Source of the DNA: Rummeliibacillus pycnus_A
GTDB taxonomy: Bacteria; Bacillota; Bacilli; Bacillales_A; Planococcaceae
Length of the DNA stretch: 64,000 bases
Direction of reading: 5' to 3'
Assembly: GCF_044359855.1 (NCBI RefSeq)
Contig: NZ_CP132291.1
Coordinates: 1,178,001-1,242,000 of the forward strand
Shown here: positions 50,177-58,057 of the stretch, in pieces
Layout of the letters: every line of letters begins with the position of its first letter
Position numbering within the stretch: position 1 is the stretch's first letter
Position numbers and translations under genes: made by a program
Notes under the pieces: generated by a model
Database searches by the model: none
The model's input: only the letters and a program-made list of their open reading frames with translations
What the model was told of the DNA's origin: nothing

Positions 50177-51295
50177 TTATTCACCTTTAAATTTTTTCTT
50201 TAATTTATCTATTAATGAACTACCTTGTTCTTCAGGTATATCCCCTGAAATATTCGCAAATTCTCTTAATAGTTCTTTTTGTTTTTCTGTTAATTTTTTT
50301 GGAGTTTTGATTTGGACGATGACATGTTGGTCACCATTTCCATAACCATGAACGTTTTTAACTCCTTTACCCTTCATGCGGAAACGATCACCTGATTGAG
50401 TACCTGCTGGAATTTTCATTTTTACGTTTCCATGAATTGTTGGAACTTCAATTTCATCACCTAATGCAGCCTGAGGGAATGTGATCGGTAATTCTAAATA
50501 GATATCATCACCATCGCGTTCAAATCGATCATCTGCACGAACTTTGAAGACGATATATAAGTCACCTGCTGGTCCACCGTTTACACCAGCTTCACCTTGA
50601 CCACTTAAGCGTAGTTGTTGACCATCATCCACACCTGCTGGGATATTGACTTTGATTTTTTTACGCTTTTTAACTGTGCCTGCACCGTGACATGTTGAAC
50701 ATTTTTCTTTAATAATTTGCCCTGTACCTTGGCAGTGGTTACATGTGCGACGGTTAACCATTTGACCAAATGGTGTATTGACCGTTTCAGAAATTTGACC
50801 AGAACCATTACAGTGATTACATGTTTCTTTAGATGTTCCAGCTTTTGCACCTGATCCATGGCAAGTATCACATGTTTCTTCACGAGGAATTTCAATTTCT
50901 TTTTCTTTACCGAATACAGCTTCTTCAAAGCTGATTGTCATACGATATTGAAGGTCATCACCTTTACGTGGGGCATTTGGATCTCTACGAGTTCTTCCAC
51001 CACCAAAGAATGAACTAAAGATATCTTCGAATCCACCAAAGCCCTCAGCACCACCGAATCCACCAAAGCCTTGGTTTGGATCTTGGTGACCGAATTGGTC
51101 ATAACGAGCACGTTTTTGATCGTCACTTAATATTTCATATGCTTCAGCTATTTCTTTGAATTTTTCTTCTGCTCCTGGTTCCTTGTTTAAATCAGGATGA
51201 TATTGTTTTGATAATTTACGATAAGCTTTTTTAATCTCGTCTTTAGACGCAGTTTTTTGAATGCCTAAAATTTCGTAGTAATCGCGTTTCTCCAT
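50177..51295 (-). CDS. dnaJ: Chaperone DnaJ
   Basis: Hsp40 co-chaperone that stimulates DnaK ATPase. The J domain carries HPD at residues 33-35. A Gly/Phe-rich linker (about 73-105) is followed by the zinc-finger domain with four CxxCxGxG motifs (CDTCHGSG, CNHCNGSG, CNHCQGTG, CSTCHGAG) and the C-terminal substrate domains. Length 372. Confidence 0.98.
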   Translation of the reverse strand: MEKRDYYEILGIQKTASKDEIKKAYRKLSKQYHPDLNKEPGAEEKFKEIAEAYEILSDDQKRARYDQFGHQDPNQGFGGFGGAEGFGGFEDIFSSFFGGGRTRRDPNAPRKGDDLQYRMTISFEEAVFGKEKEIEIPREETCDTCHGSGAKAGTSKETCNHCNGSGQISETVNTPFGQMVNRRTCNHCQGTGQIIKEKCSTCHGAGTVKKRKKIKVNIPAGVDDGQQLRLSGQGEAGVNGGPAGDLYIVFKVRADDRFERDGDDIYLELPITFPQAALGDEIEVPTIHGNVKMKIPAGTQSGDRFRMKGKGVKNVHGYGNGDQHVIVQIKTPKKLTEKQKELLREFANISGDIPEEQGSSLIDKLKKKFKGE

Positions 51296-51384
51296 CTTTC
51301 ACACTCCGCTCTTTTCACATAATTATTATTGTACCATGTATCGACAAAATGGCAAAAGCAATCTAACTAGTTGTGGCTAGTGAT

Positions 51385-51655
51385 TAGTCTGCCTCCGATT
51401 TTATTCATATCCAGCTTTGGCGGCTAGCCCCTCATGGTCGAATAACCATTACCTTATGTGGCAAAAAGCGCTACTTCAGGTTAAGAACATTGACTCATCA
51501 GGGCTGATTGAGCCACCTCTGCTTTTATTTTTATCCAGCTTCGATTAACGATGATGTTGATATTTCATCAGGTTCGCTACAGACGTACGCTTCCCGCAGG
51601 GTCGCCGCCTTTCTCTCAAGAAGAATGCATTAAAAAAATCAACAATATCATTTAA
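51385..51655. repeat. Second type of dispersed-repeat sequence between dnaK and dnaJ
   Basis: Non-coding 430-base gap inside the heat-shock operon. It holds two related copies of a roughly 30-bp block, CCTC.G.TTTTAT and on to TATCCAGCTT, at about 51391-51420 and 51512-51542. The first continues into GGCGGCTAGCCCCTC, a sequence of the kind repeated in many Bacillales genomes. It ends with CGCTTCCCGCAGGGTCGCCG near 51585-51610. It has no similarity to the inverted-end repeats elsewhere in the window beyond GC content. Confidence 0.55.
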
Positions 51656-51669
51656 CAGAACCTTAAATT

Positions 51670-51706
51670 AAAAAAGCCAAAGCCCGAGAGCGGTCTTTGG
51701 CCTTTT
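51670..51706 (-). terminator. Terminator after dnaK
   Basis: GCCAAAG / CTTTGGC stem extended by AAAA/TTTT, followed on the minus strand by TTTTTT. Located between dnaK and dnaJ, it could reduce expression of the distal genes. Confidence 0.85.
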
Positions 51707-51728
51707 CATATTGCTTTATAAACGATGA

Positions 51729-53558
51729 TTATTTATCGTTAACTTCTGTGAAGTCTGCATCAACAACGCCATCGTCTTTTTTATCTGTAGCTTGGCCTTC
51801 TGCACCAGCTTGAGCTTGTTGTGCTTCAGCAGCTTGTTGGTATACTTTCATCACTAATGGTTGAAGAATTCCTTCTAATTTTTCTTTAGCTGATTTAATT
51901 CCTTCGATTTCACCAGCTTCAAGAGCTTTTTGCAATTCTTCTTTTGCTTCAGTTACTGATTTCTTTTCATCTTCAGTAATTTGATCGCCTAGGTCAGTGA
52001 TTGTTTTGTCTACTTGGAAGACTAATTGATCTGCTTCGTTTTTAAGATCAACTTCTTCTTTACGTTTTTTATCAGCTTCTGCATTTGCTTCTGCTTCTTT
52101 TACCATACGATCGATATCTTCTTCAGATAAGCCTGAATCAGATTGGATTGTAATGTTTTGTTCTTTTTGAGTACCTAGGTCTTTTGCTTTTACGTTAACA
52201 ATACCATTCTTATCAATATCGAATGTTACTTCGATTTGAGGGATACCACGTGGTGCAGCAGGGATATCTGTTAATTGGAAACGACCTAAAGTTTTGTTGT
52301 CAGCAGCCATTGAACGTTCACCTTGTAGTACGTGAATGTCTACAGCAGGTTGGTTATCTGCAGCTGTTGAGAATACTTGTGATTTAGATGTTGGGATTGT
52401 AGTGTTACGATCGATTAACTTTGTGAACACGCCACCCATTGTTTCAATACCAAGTGATAGTGGAGTTACGTCAAGAAGTACTACGTCTTTAACGTCACCA
52501 GTAAGTACGCCACCTTGTACAGCAGCACCCATTGCTACTACTTCATCAGGGTTTACACCTTTATGAGGTTCTTTACCAGTTGCTTTTTTAACAGCTTCTT
52601 GTACAGCTGGAATACGAGTTGAACCACCCACTAGGATAACTTGGTCAATTTCAGAAGCTGATAGACCCGCATCAGATAAAGCTTGGCGAGTTGGTACCAT
52701 TGTGCGTTCTACTAAATCAGCTGTGATTTCGTTGAATTTCGCACGAGAAAGCGATACTTCTAAGTGTAATGGACCAGCTTCACCTGCAGTAATGAATGGT
52801 AATGAGATTTGTGCAGATGTTACACCTGACAATTCTTTTTTCGCTTTTTCAGCTGCATCTTTTAAACGTTGTAATGCCATTTTATCTTGTGATAAATCGA
52901 TGCCGTTTTCTTTTTTGAATTCTGCAACTAAATAATCGATAATTTTTTGGTCAAAGTCATCGCCACCAAGACGGTTATCACCAGCAGTTGCAAGTACTTC
53001 GAATACGCCATCACCTAGTTCTAGAATAGATACGTCGAATGTACCACCACCAAGGTCAAATACTAATACTTTTTGATCTTGATCCATTTTTTCTAAACCA
53101 TAAGCTAGTGCTGCAGCAGTTGGTTCGTTGATAATACGTTCAACTTCAAGACCTGCGATTTTACCAGCATCTTTAGTAGCTTGGCGTTCTGCATCGTTGA
53201 AATAAGCAGGTACAGTAATAACTGCTTTTGTTACTTTTTCTCCAAGGTAATCTTCAGCATATTCTTTTAAGTGTGTAAGAATCATTGCTGAAACTTCTTG
53301 TGGAGTGTATTCTTTATCTTCTACTTTTACTTTATAGTCAGTACCCATATGGCGTTTAATAGAAATAATTGTATTTGGGTTTGTAATTGATTGACGTTTA
53401 GCTACTTCACCAACTTGGCGTTCACCGTTTTTAAACGCTACAACCGATGGAGTTGTACGAGCGCCTTCTTTGTTTGCGATAACTACAGGTTCGCCACCTT
53501 CTAATACAGATACGCAAGAGTTAGTTGTACCTAAGTCAATACCAATAATTTTACTCAT
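51729..53558 (-). CDS. dnaK: Chaperone DnaK (Hsp70)
   Basis: Major ATP-dependent folding chaperone. The nucleotide-binding domain starts IGIDLGTTNSCVSV and includes VFDLGGGTFDVSI and VILVGGSTRIPAVQ. The substrate-binding domain follows from about residue 365 (LLDVTPLSLGIETMGG). The C-terminal tail is Gln/Ala-rich and ends in an acidic DGVVDADFTEVNDK. The 609 residues match Bacillus DnaK. Strong AGGAGG site; it starts 45 bases after grpE. Confidence 0.99.
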   Translation of the reverse strand: MSKIIGIDLGTTNSCVSVLEGGEPVVIANKEGARTTPSVVAFKNGERQVGEVAKRQSITNPNTIISIKRHMGTDYKVKVEDKEYTPQEVSAMILTHLKEYAEDYLGEKVTKAVITVPAYFNDAERQATKDAGKIAGLEVERIINEPTAAALAYGLEKMDQDQKVLVFDLGGGTFDVSILELGDGVFEVLATAGDNRLGGDDFDQKIIDYLVAEFKKENGIDLSQDKMALQRLKDAAEKAKKELSGVTSAQISLPFITAGEAGPLHLEVSLSRAKFNEITADLVERTMVPTRQALSDAGLSASEIDQVILVGGSTRIPAVQEAVKKATGKEPHKGVNPDEVVAMGAAVQGGVLTGDVKDVVLLDVTPLSLGIETMGGVFTKLIDRNTTIPTSKSQVFSTAADNQPAVDIHVLQGERSMAADNKTLGRFQLTDIPAAPRGIPQIEVTFDIDKNGIVNVKAKDLGTQKEQNITIQSDSGLSEEDIDRMVKEAEANAEADKKRKEEVDLKNEADQLVFQVDKTITDLGDQITEDEKKSVTEAKEELQKALEAGEIEGIKSAKEKLEGILQPLVMKVYQQAAEAQQAQAGAEGQATDKKDDGVVDADFTEVNDK

Positions 53559-53603
53559 TTTGAATTTCCTCCTAGATTTCTTTTCATCAAAGTATGATGT
53601 GTT

Positions 53604-54179
53604 TTATTCATTAACTTTAACCATTGCTGGTCGTAATACACGTTCTTTAAGTATATAACCTTTTTGCAATTCTTGTAAGACAATTCCAGATTCTTTTGTT
53701 TCATCTTTTTCTTGCATTACTGCATGATGAATATTCGGATCAAATGGTGCATCTTCTGTTGCAATTGGTTCTAAGCCTTCTTTTGTTGTTGCTTCTATTA
53801 ATGAACGGTATACCATTTCGATTCCTTGTTTCATCGATTGGGCATCTTCCGTTGTTGCTTCTACTTGTAGTGCACGTTCAAAATTATCTAATACAGGTAG
53901 TAAATCTGTAAGTAATTTTTGTGCACGATATTTTTCTTGTGCTACGCGATCAATTTGTGTGCGTCTTTTTAAATTATCAAAATCAGCACGTAGGCGTAAA
54001 TAACTTTCTTGTTCATTTTCTAGCTTTTCTTTTAGTAGCGCTAGTTCGTCTTTTTCAGCATCTTCAACTGTTTCTTCGACAGTTTCGTTTGTTTCAGCTG
54101 TTGTTTCTTCTACTAGTGTTTCTTCAGTAGTTTTTTCATTTTCAACTAGCTGTTCTTTTTCTTCTTTTGATTGAGACAA
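53604..54179 (-). CDS. grpE: Nucleotide exchange factor GrpE
   Basis: Exchanges ADP for ATP on DnaK. The first 55 residues are very acidic (Glu/Thr repeats). A long coiled coil (about 55-110, YLRLRADFDNLKRRTQIDR) is followed by the C-terminal beta domain (IHHAVMQEKDE and GYILKERVLRPAMVKV). The start is TTG at 54179, 7 bases after GAGGAGG; no in-frame ATG lies near. 191 residues. Confidence 0.97.
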   Translation of the reverse strand: MSQSKEEKEQLVENEKTTEETLVEETTAETNETVEETVEDAEKDELALLKEKLENEQESYLRLRADFDNLKRRTQIDRVAQEKYRAQKLLTDLLPVLDNFERALQVEATTEDAQSMKQGIEMVYRSLIEATTKEGLEPIATEDAPFDPNIHHAVMQEKDETKESGIVLQELQKGYILKERVLRPAMVKVNE

Positions 54180-54204
54180 TTGTCATCCTCCTCTAATGTC
54201 GATC

Positions 54205-55230
54205 TTACTGGATTCTTTTTGTAAATTGGTATGATAAACCATTACTCATAAAATCTAGAATTGAAACTACTCGTTTATAATCCATACGAGTAGGACCGAT
54301 GATAGCAATAGATCCTTTTAGCTCTTCACCAACTGAATAAGACGCAGTAATTACACTACAATCTTCCATTGCTAAATGGTGGTTTTCAGAGCCTATCCGG
54401 ATATGAATACCTGTTTCATGTAATGGAAAAATCGTTTGTATTTGGCTTGTTTTCTCCATTAGTTCCATTAACATTCGGACTTTGTTTAAGTCATGGAATT
54501 CTGGTTGATTGAGCATATTCGTCTTTCCACCGTAGTATATTTTACCTTCCCCTTGATATTTGTTGATATCAAAGATTGACGATAGTAAACCATCATAGGT
54601 ACCTAAATGCGATTTAATCACTGCCGCTGCCTCTTGCTCAAGCTTATTTTGAAGCTGCTCAAGCGGAACACCGACAAGTCGTTCATTTAATATGTTAACG
54701 ACTTTCTCAATATCCGAAGGAGAAAAACTTTTCGGAATAGAAATTAGGCGGTTTTCAACATGTCCATTATCAGTTACGATAATAGCCACGGCTGAGTCAG
54801 CTGTCAAAGGAACAATTGAAAATTGTCTTACCCTATGGAGCTGAACATCTGGACCCAAAATAATGGAAGTGTAAGTCGTCAAATCTGATAGAATATCAGC
54901 AGATTTACGAATAACCTGTTCCGTTTCCATCATCCGATCTTGGAATAAGGATTGGATGGTTTTGATATCTTGAGTAGTAATAACTTGAGGCTTTAACAAA
55001 TGATCTACATAAAATCTATAACCTTTTTCTGAAGGTACTCGTCCCGAAGAAGTATGGGTTTTCTCTAAGAAACCTAATTCCTCTAAATCAGCCATTTCGT
55101 TTCGAATCGTGGCTGCACTAAAGGTCATGCCTTCCTTCTTCGCAATTTGGCGAGATCCTACTGGTTGCGCTGTCGCTATGAAGTCATCTATGATTACTTG
55201 CAAAATTTGCAACTTTCGATTTGTTAGCAT
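54205..55230 (-). CDS. hrcA: Heat-inducible repressor HrcA
   Basis: Repressor of class I heat-shock genes that binds CIRCE and needs GroE for activity. It has an N-terminal winged helix (LTNRKLQILQVIIDDFI, AATIRNEMADLEELGFLEK) and the conserved TSSGRVPSEKGYRFYVD, followed by the GAF-like dimerisation domain. The frame opens with GTG at 55239, which overlaps the ribosome site. The ATG at 55230 (MLTNRKLQ, 341 residues), 8 bases after AGAGG, matches the family start. First gene of the operon, with a perfect CIRCE 19 bases upstream, so autoregulated. Confidence 0.97.
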   Translation of the reverse strand: MLTNRKLQILQVIIDDFIATAQPVGSRQIAKKEGMTFSAATIRNEMADLEELGFLEKTHTSSGRVPSEKGYRFYVDHLLKPQVITTQDIKTIQSLFQDRMMETEQVIRKSADILSDLTTYTSIILGPDVQLHRVRQFSIVPLTADSAVAIIVTDNGHVENRLISIPKSFSPSDIEKVVNILNERLVGVPLEQLQNKLEQEAAAVIKSHLGTYDGLLSSIFDINKYQGEGKIYYGGKTNMLNQPEFHDLNKVRMLMELMEKTSQIQTIFPLHETGIHIRIGSENHHLAMEDCSVITASYSVGEELKGSIAIIGPTRMDYKRVVSILDFMSNGLSYQFTKRIQ

Positions 55231-55248
55231 GATCATCACCTCTCGTTG

Positions 55249-55275
55249 TTAGCACTCACCATCGAGGAGTGCTAA
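55249..55275. promoter_or_regulatory. CIRCE operator
   Basis: TTAGCACTC-N9-GAGTGCTAA, an exact match to the consensus HrcA binding site, between the hrcA promoter and its ribosome site. Confidence 0.98.
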
Positions 55276-55285
55276 TACAATTATT

Positions 55286-55314
55286 AATTTATCACCTCTA
55301 TATAATGATGTCAA
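55286..55314 (-). promoter_or_regulatory. hrcA operon promoter
   Basis: Minus strand -35 TTGACA (55314-55309), 17-base spacer and -10 TAAATT (55291-55286). Transcription would begin just before CIRCE, so bound HrcA would block it. It drives hrcA-grpE-dnaK and, through the weak internal terminator, dnaJ-prmA-rsmE-mtaB. Confidence 0.85.
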
Positions 55315-55329
55315 CGAAAATGCACAGGT

Positions 55330-56463
55330 TTATAGTAAAAATTCTTCAAATACTTCATTTCCTACAAAACGTCCATTACGAGTTAGTCTTATATAATCAT
55401 CATCAATTGCTATAAACCCTTTATGGACAAGCTCTTGTAATTGTTTTTCATAAATACTTTCTATTGTACAGTTGAACTTTTCGATAAAATGTTTTTTACT
55501 TACACCCGCTGTTTTTCGTAGACCTAAAAAGAGTTCTTCTTCCATTCTTTCTTGCTTTGTTTCAGTATGTGTTTCATTGATTGGTTTTTCTCCATTTGAG
55601 ATTGCTGCCATGTATTTTTTTAATGGTCCATGGTTTGAATAACGTATACCATTAATATATCCATGTGCACCTGCACCAAACCCTGCATATTCATCATTAT
55701 CCCAATAAATACGATTGTGGATTGACGAAAAACCGTCTTTACCAAAATTACTTATTTCATATTGATGTAAACCATGTTGCTCCATTTGCTGCATCAGTAC
55801 GTCATACATTTCAGCCTCTAAATCCTCTCCAGGTAATCGCAATTTTCTTTTAGCCATTAAATTATAAAAAATGGTTTTTGGTTCAACTATTAGAGAATAT
55901 GCTGAAAAATGCGGTAGCTGTAGTGAAAATGCAATATCTAAAGTTCTCTTCCACTGCTGCATAGTTTGCCCTGGTAATCCATACATTAAGTCGATACTTA
56001 TATTCTCAAATCCAATATTCTTAGCATCTTCAATTGTTTTGAAAACATGCTCATTTGAATGTGTTCGACCCAATTTTTTTAATAATTCGTCTTGGAATGC
56101 TTGTACACCTAAGCTAAGACGATTGACACCGCCATTATAGAGCACTTTCAACTTTTCTTTTGTTAATTCATCCGGATTTGCTTCTGATGTAAATTCTTTG
56201 ACATGTTCCATCGGTATATACATACGTATTAACTCTAATAATCTATACAGTTGTTCAGGTGATAATGAAGTGGGTGTTCCACCACCTAAAAAAATTGTTT
56301 CAATGTTTGAAAAATCATGATCACGAGTCCATAAGCGCATTTCTTCGCCTAAGGATTCAATATATTCATCGACTGGCTGATTTTTAAAAAATACTTTGTT
56401 GAAGTCACAATAGTTGCAAATCTGATGGCAAAACGGAATATGGATATAAACACCTCTAGCCAA
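55330..56463 (-). CDS. hemW: Radical-SAM haem chaperone HemW (HemN-like)
   Basis: Radical-SAM protein of the HemW type, a haem-binding protein rather than true coproporphyrinogen dehydrogenase. The cluster motif CHQICNYC puts C12, C16 and C19 in CxxxCxxC order. It has GGGTPTSL and SLGVQAFQDELLKKLGR; the HemW_C domain is at the end. The frame opens with ATG at 56493, but that ATG lacks a ribosome site. AAAGAAGG lies 7 bases before the TTG at 56463, giving MARGVYIHIPFC and 377 residues, in line with the family. It precedes hrcA as in B. subtilis. Confidence 0.93.
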   Translation of the reverse strand: MARGVYIHIPFCHQICNYCDFNKVFFKNQPVDEYIESLGEEMRLWTRDHDFSNIETIFLGGGTPTSLSPEQLYRLLELIRMYIPMEHVKEFTSEANPDELTKEKLKVLYNGGVNRLSLGVQAFQDELLKKLGRTHSNEHVFKTIEDAKNIGFENISIDLMYGLPGQTMQQWKRTLDIAFSLQLPHFSAYSLIVEPKTIFYNLMAKRKLRLPGEDLEAEMYDVLMQQMEQHGLHQYEISNFGKDGFSSIHNRIYWDNDEYAGFGAGAHGYINGIRYSNHGPLKKYMAAISNGEKPINETHTETKQERMEEELFLGLRKTAGVSKKHFIEKFNCTIESIYEKQLQELVHKGFIAIDDDYIRLTRNGRFVGNEVFEEFLL

Positions 56464-56689
56464 TCTAAAACCTTCTTTCATAAATTCATACAAATTAATA
56501 TTAGATATAGTTTAATGTATTTCTCTCTATTATCAAAATGTCATGAATTATTTTAGAAGATAAAGAACTATCAAACCCTTAAAAGTATGGAAAGTATCCA
56601 ATTGAAAACATCTCATAAGTTCTTTTCAAAGCTACTAAAATAACGTTTAGGTCCTCATTTAATAATATCCAATTTTGTTCATTGCAACT

Positions 56690-57209
56690 TTTTCGACGGC
56701 GAGTCCTCGAAAATGCATTCGTATTTCCTTCGTACGATGTACATTCATAGTCCTACAGGAAAAGATTGAGCTGAAAGCCCCTCAGGAATTTAGTGAACGC
56801 ACTGAAAAAGTAAAAATAGATGAAAATTTATATTAAAAATCTTGTATAGCTATATTTGTTGAAGTGGAATTAGCGGAGATTCCTGTGGGAAAACGAGCTA
56901 GACGAGACCCCGGAGCGAGAATTTCTCTGCGACGAAGCTAGCGAAGCGATGCAGGAGCACAAGCGAGGAGCTCGTCAGTTCGCCCACGGAAAGCGGAGCT
57001 AATTCCACTTCATTCATTAGCGGATATATACTATAAATATTTGTGTTACTACACTTTTTCAGTGGCCTCAACCCGAGGAGGCTCAACGCTCACCTGCGGA
57101 TAGCGAAGCTAATTCCACACATGCAGAAACCAGATTAATACTATTAATATTTGTATTAAAACACTAAATGTTCGTATTTAAAAACCAAAAATAGATTTAT
57201 GAAATTGAT
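56690..57209. repeat. Composite mosaic repeat, copy 5
   Basis: Several repeat modules in a row. At 56698-56740 GACGGCGAGTCCTCGAAAAT and the following CATTCGTATTTCCTTCGTACGATG match the module of copy 1. At 56861-57011 a complete core is closed by the perfect 14-bp pair GAAGTGGAATTAGC / GCTAATTCCACTTC. At about 57058-57120 half of another core (GAGGAGGCTCAACGCTCACC) is present. The right end, AATGTTCGTATTTAAAAACC and then TTATGAAATTGATT (57196-57209), is the common terminus; no left terminus was found. It separates hemW from a small zinc-ribbon gene. Confidence 0.7.
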
Positions 57210-57213
57210 TGGG

Positions 57214-57248
57214 ATATAAAAAACCGTATGCTTTATTACATACGGCTT
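57214..57248 (-). terminator. Terminator after the zinc-ribbon gene
   Basis: AACCGTATG / CATACGG(C)TT stem, followed on the minus strand by TTTTTT, ten bases after the stop codon and touching the end of repeat copy 5. Confidence 0.8.
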
Positions 57249-57257
57249 TGGGCATTA

Positions 57258-57488
57258 CTATTTTGAATATGTAAACCGATTTAAGTTAAAGCACTCATCA
57301 CAAGCTACTTCAATTTCCATTACATCTTTTGATGTAAATATAAGTTTTGCAATGTTACCTTCCATTTCACGTGCCGCATTTACTGTATTTGGTGTGATTG
57401 GTGGATTGAAATAAACAGCTTTCCATTCAAATTCATGACCACAATTAAAACATTGATGCGTGTTTTTTATCTTTTCAAGATTTTTCAT
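57258..57488 (-). CDS. Small zinc-ribbon hypothetical protein (76 aa)
   Basis: Not recognised. It has two CxxC pairs, CFNCGHEF near the N-terminus and CDEC near the C-terminus, which would form a zinc ribbon. Between them lies a mixed segment NPPITPNTVNAAREMEGNI and a beta-rich stretch KLIFTSKDVMEIEV. The frame opens five codons earlier, but the ATG at 57488 has GGAGG 8 bases upstream. It lies alone on the minus strand between lepA and hemW, which are adjacent in B. subtilis, with its own terminator. DNA- or RNA-binding is possible but not shown. Confidence 0.7.
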   Translation of the reverse strand: MKNLEKIKNTHQCFNCGHEFEWKAVYFNPPITPNTVNAAREMEGNIAKLIFTSKDVMEIEVACDECFNLNRFTYSK

Positions 57489-57593
57489 GGGTATCGCCTC
57501 CATATCTATTATTTCATATCCAAAATTGAGATAACAGTAGATAAAGTGTCTATTTATGGAAACTTTTTGTCATCGAGATTGTTCTGCTTCTCA

Positions 57594-57627
57594 ATAAAAA
57601 AGGAAACGTAATAATACGCTTCCTTTC
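57594..57627 (-). terminator. Terminator after the 46-residue gene
   Basis: AAAGGAA(A)CGTA / TACG(C)TTCCTTT stem with loop ATAA, followed on the minus strand by TTTTTTATTG, four bases after the stop codon at 57631. Confidence 0.8.
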
Positions 57628-57630
57628 CCC

Positions 57631-57771
57631 CTACTTATATAAAAGTTTTTGCTGTTTTAGTTCTTCTAATTTATTTTGCATATGAGTGATATGGCATTCA
57701 AAAGCCCCAAGCTTAACTTCGATAGATTTCATCAATCGTTCTAGGCATTCAATATCTTCTTTAAAAACCAC
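57631..57771 (-). CDS. 46-residue coiled-coil hypothetical protein
   Basis: GTG start at 57771 behind a strong GGAAGGAG site, and a terminator right after the TAG, so it is very probably real. Sequence MVFKEDIECLERLMKSIEVK to a Lys/Leu-rich end; hydrophobic residues fall at heptad-like spacing (LERLMKSIEVKLGAF; MQNKLEELK). This suggests one helix or a helical hairpin, and two Cys are present (10 and 26). It has the size of Spo0E-like or small regulatory peptides but lacks the SQELD motif. Function unknown. Confidence 0.65.
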   Translation of the reverse strand: MVFKEDIECLERLMKSIEVKLGAFECHITHMQNKLEELKQQKLLYK

Positions 57772-58008
57772 AATATCACTCCTTCCTAAATATCATAATC
57801 ACTATTCTAATAGAGAATAACTAAAATGAAAAATTAAAATATACTTTATTTTCAATATTTCTACAAAATTCGACAAAACACAATTATATAAAAACACTAT
57901 GTAAATATAGCCATTAAATGTTACGTTAGAACTAATATAAAAACCACCTAAATGCTATTGTACCTATAAAACAATTTTCAGTCTAGGGTTATTATTTGTT
58001 AGAATTGT

Positions 58009-58045
58009 CCAAAAGAAAAAAGAAGAGCCAATTCAGCTCTTCTTT
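58009..58045 (-). terminator. Terminator after lepA
   Basis: A perfect 10-bp stem AAAGAAGAGC / GCTCTTCTTT, followed on the minus strand by TTTTCTTTT. The 235-base stretch from 57772 to 58008 shows no gene and must hold the promoter of the 46-residue gene. Confidence 0.9.
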
Positions 58046-58057
58046 CGATAGAATATT

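Noticed and set aside
56898..57086. Minus-strand open frame within repeat copy 5
   Set aside because: Lies in non-coding GC-rich repeat DNA with no ribosome site.
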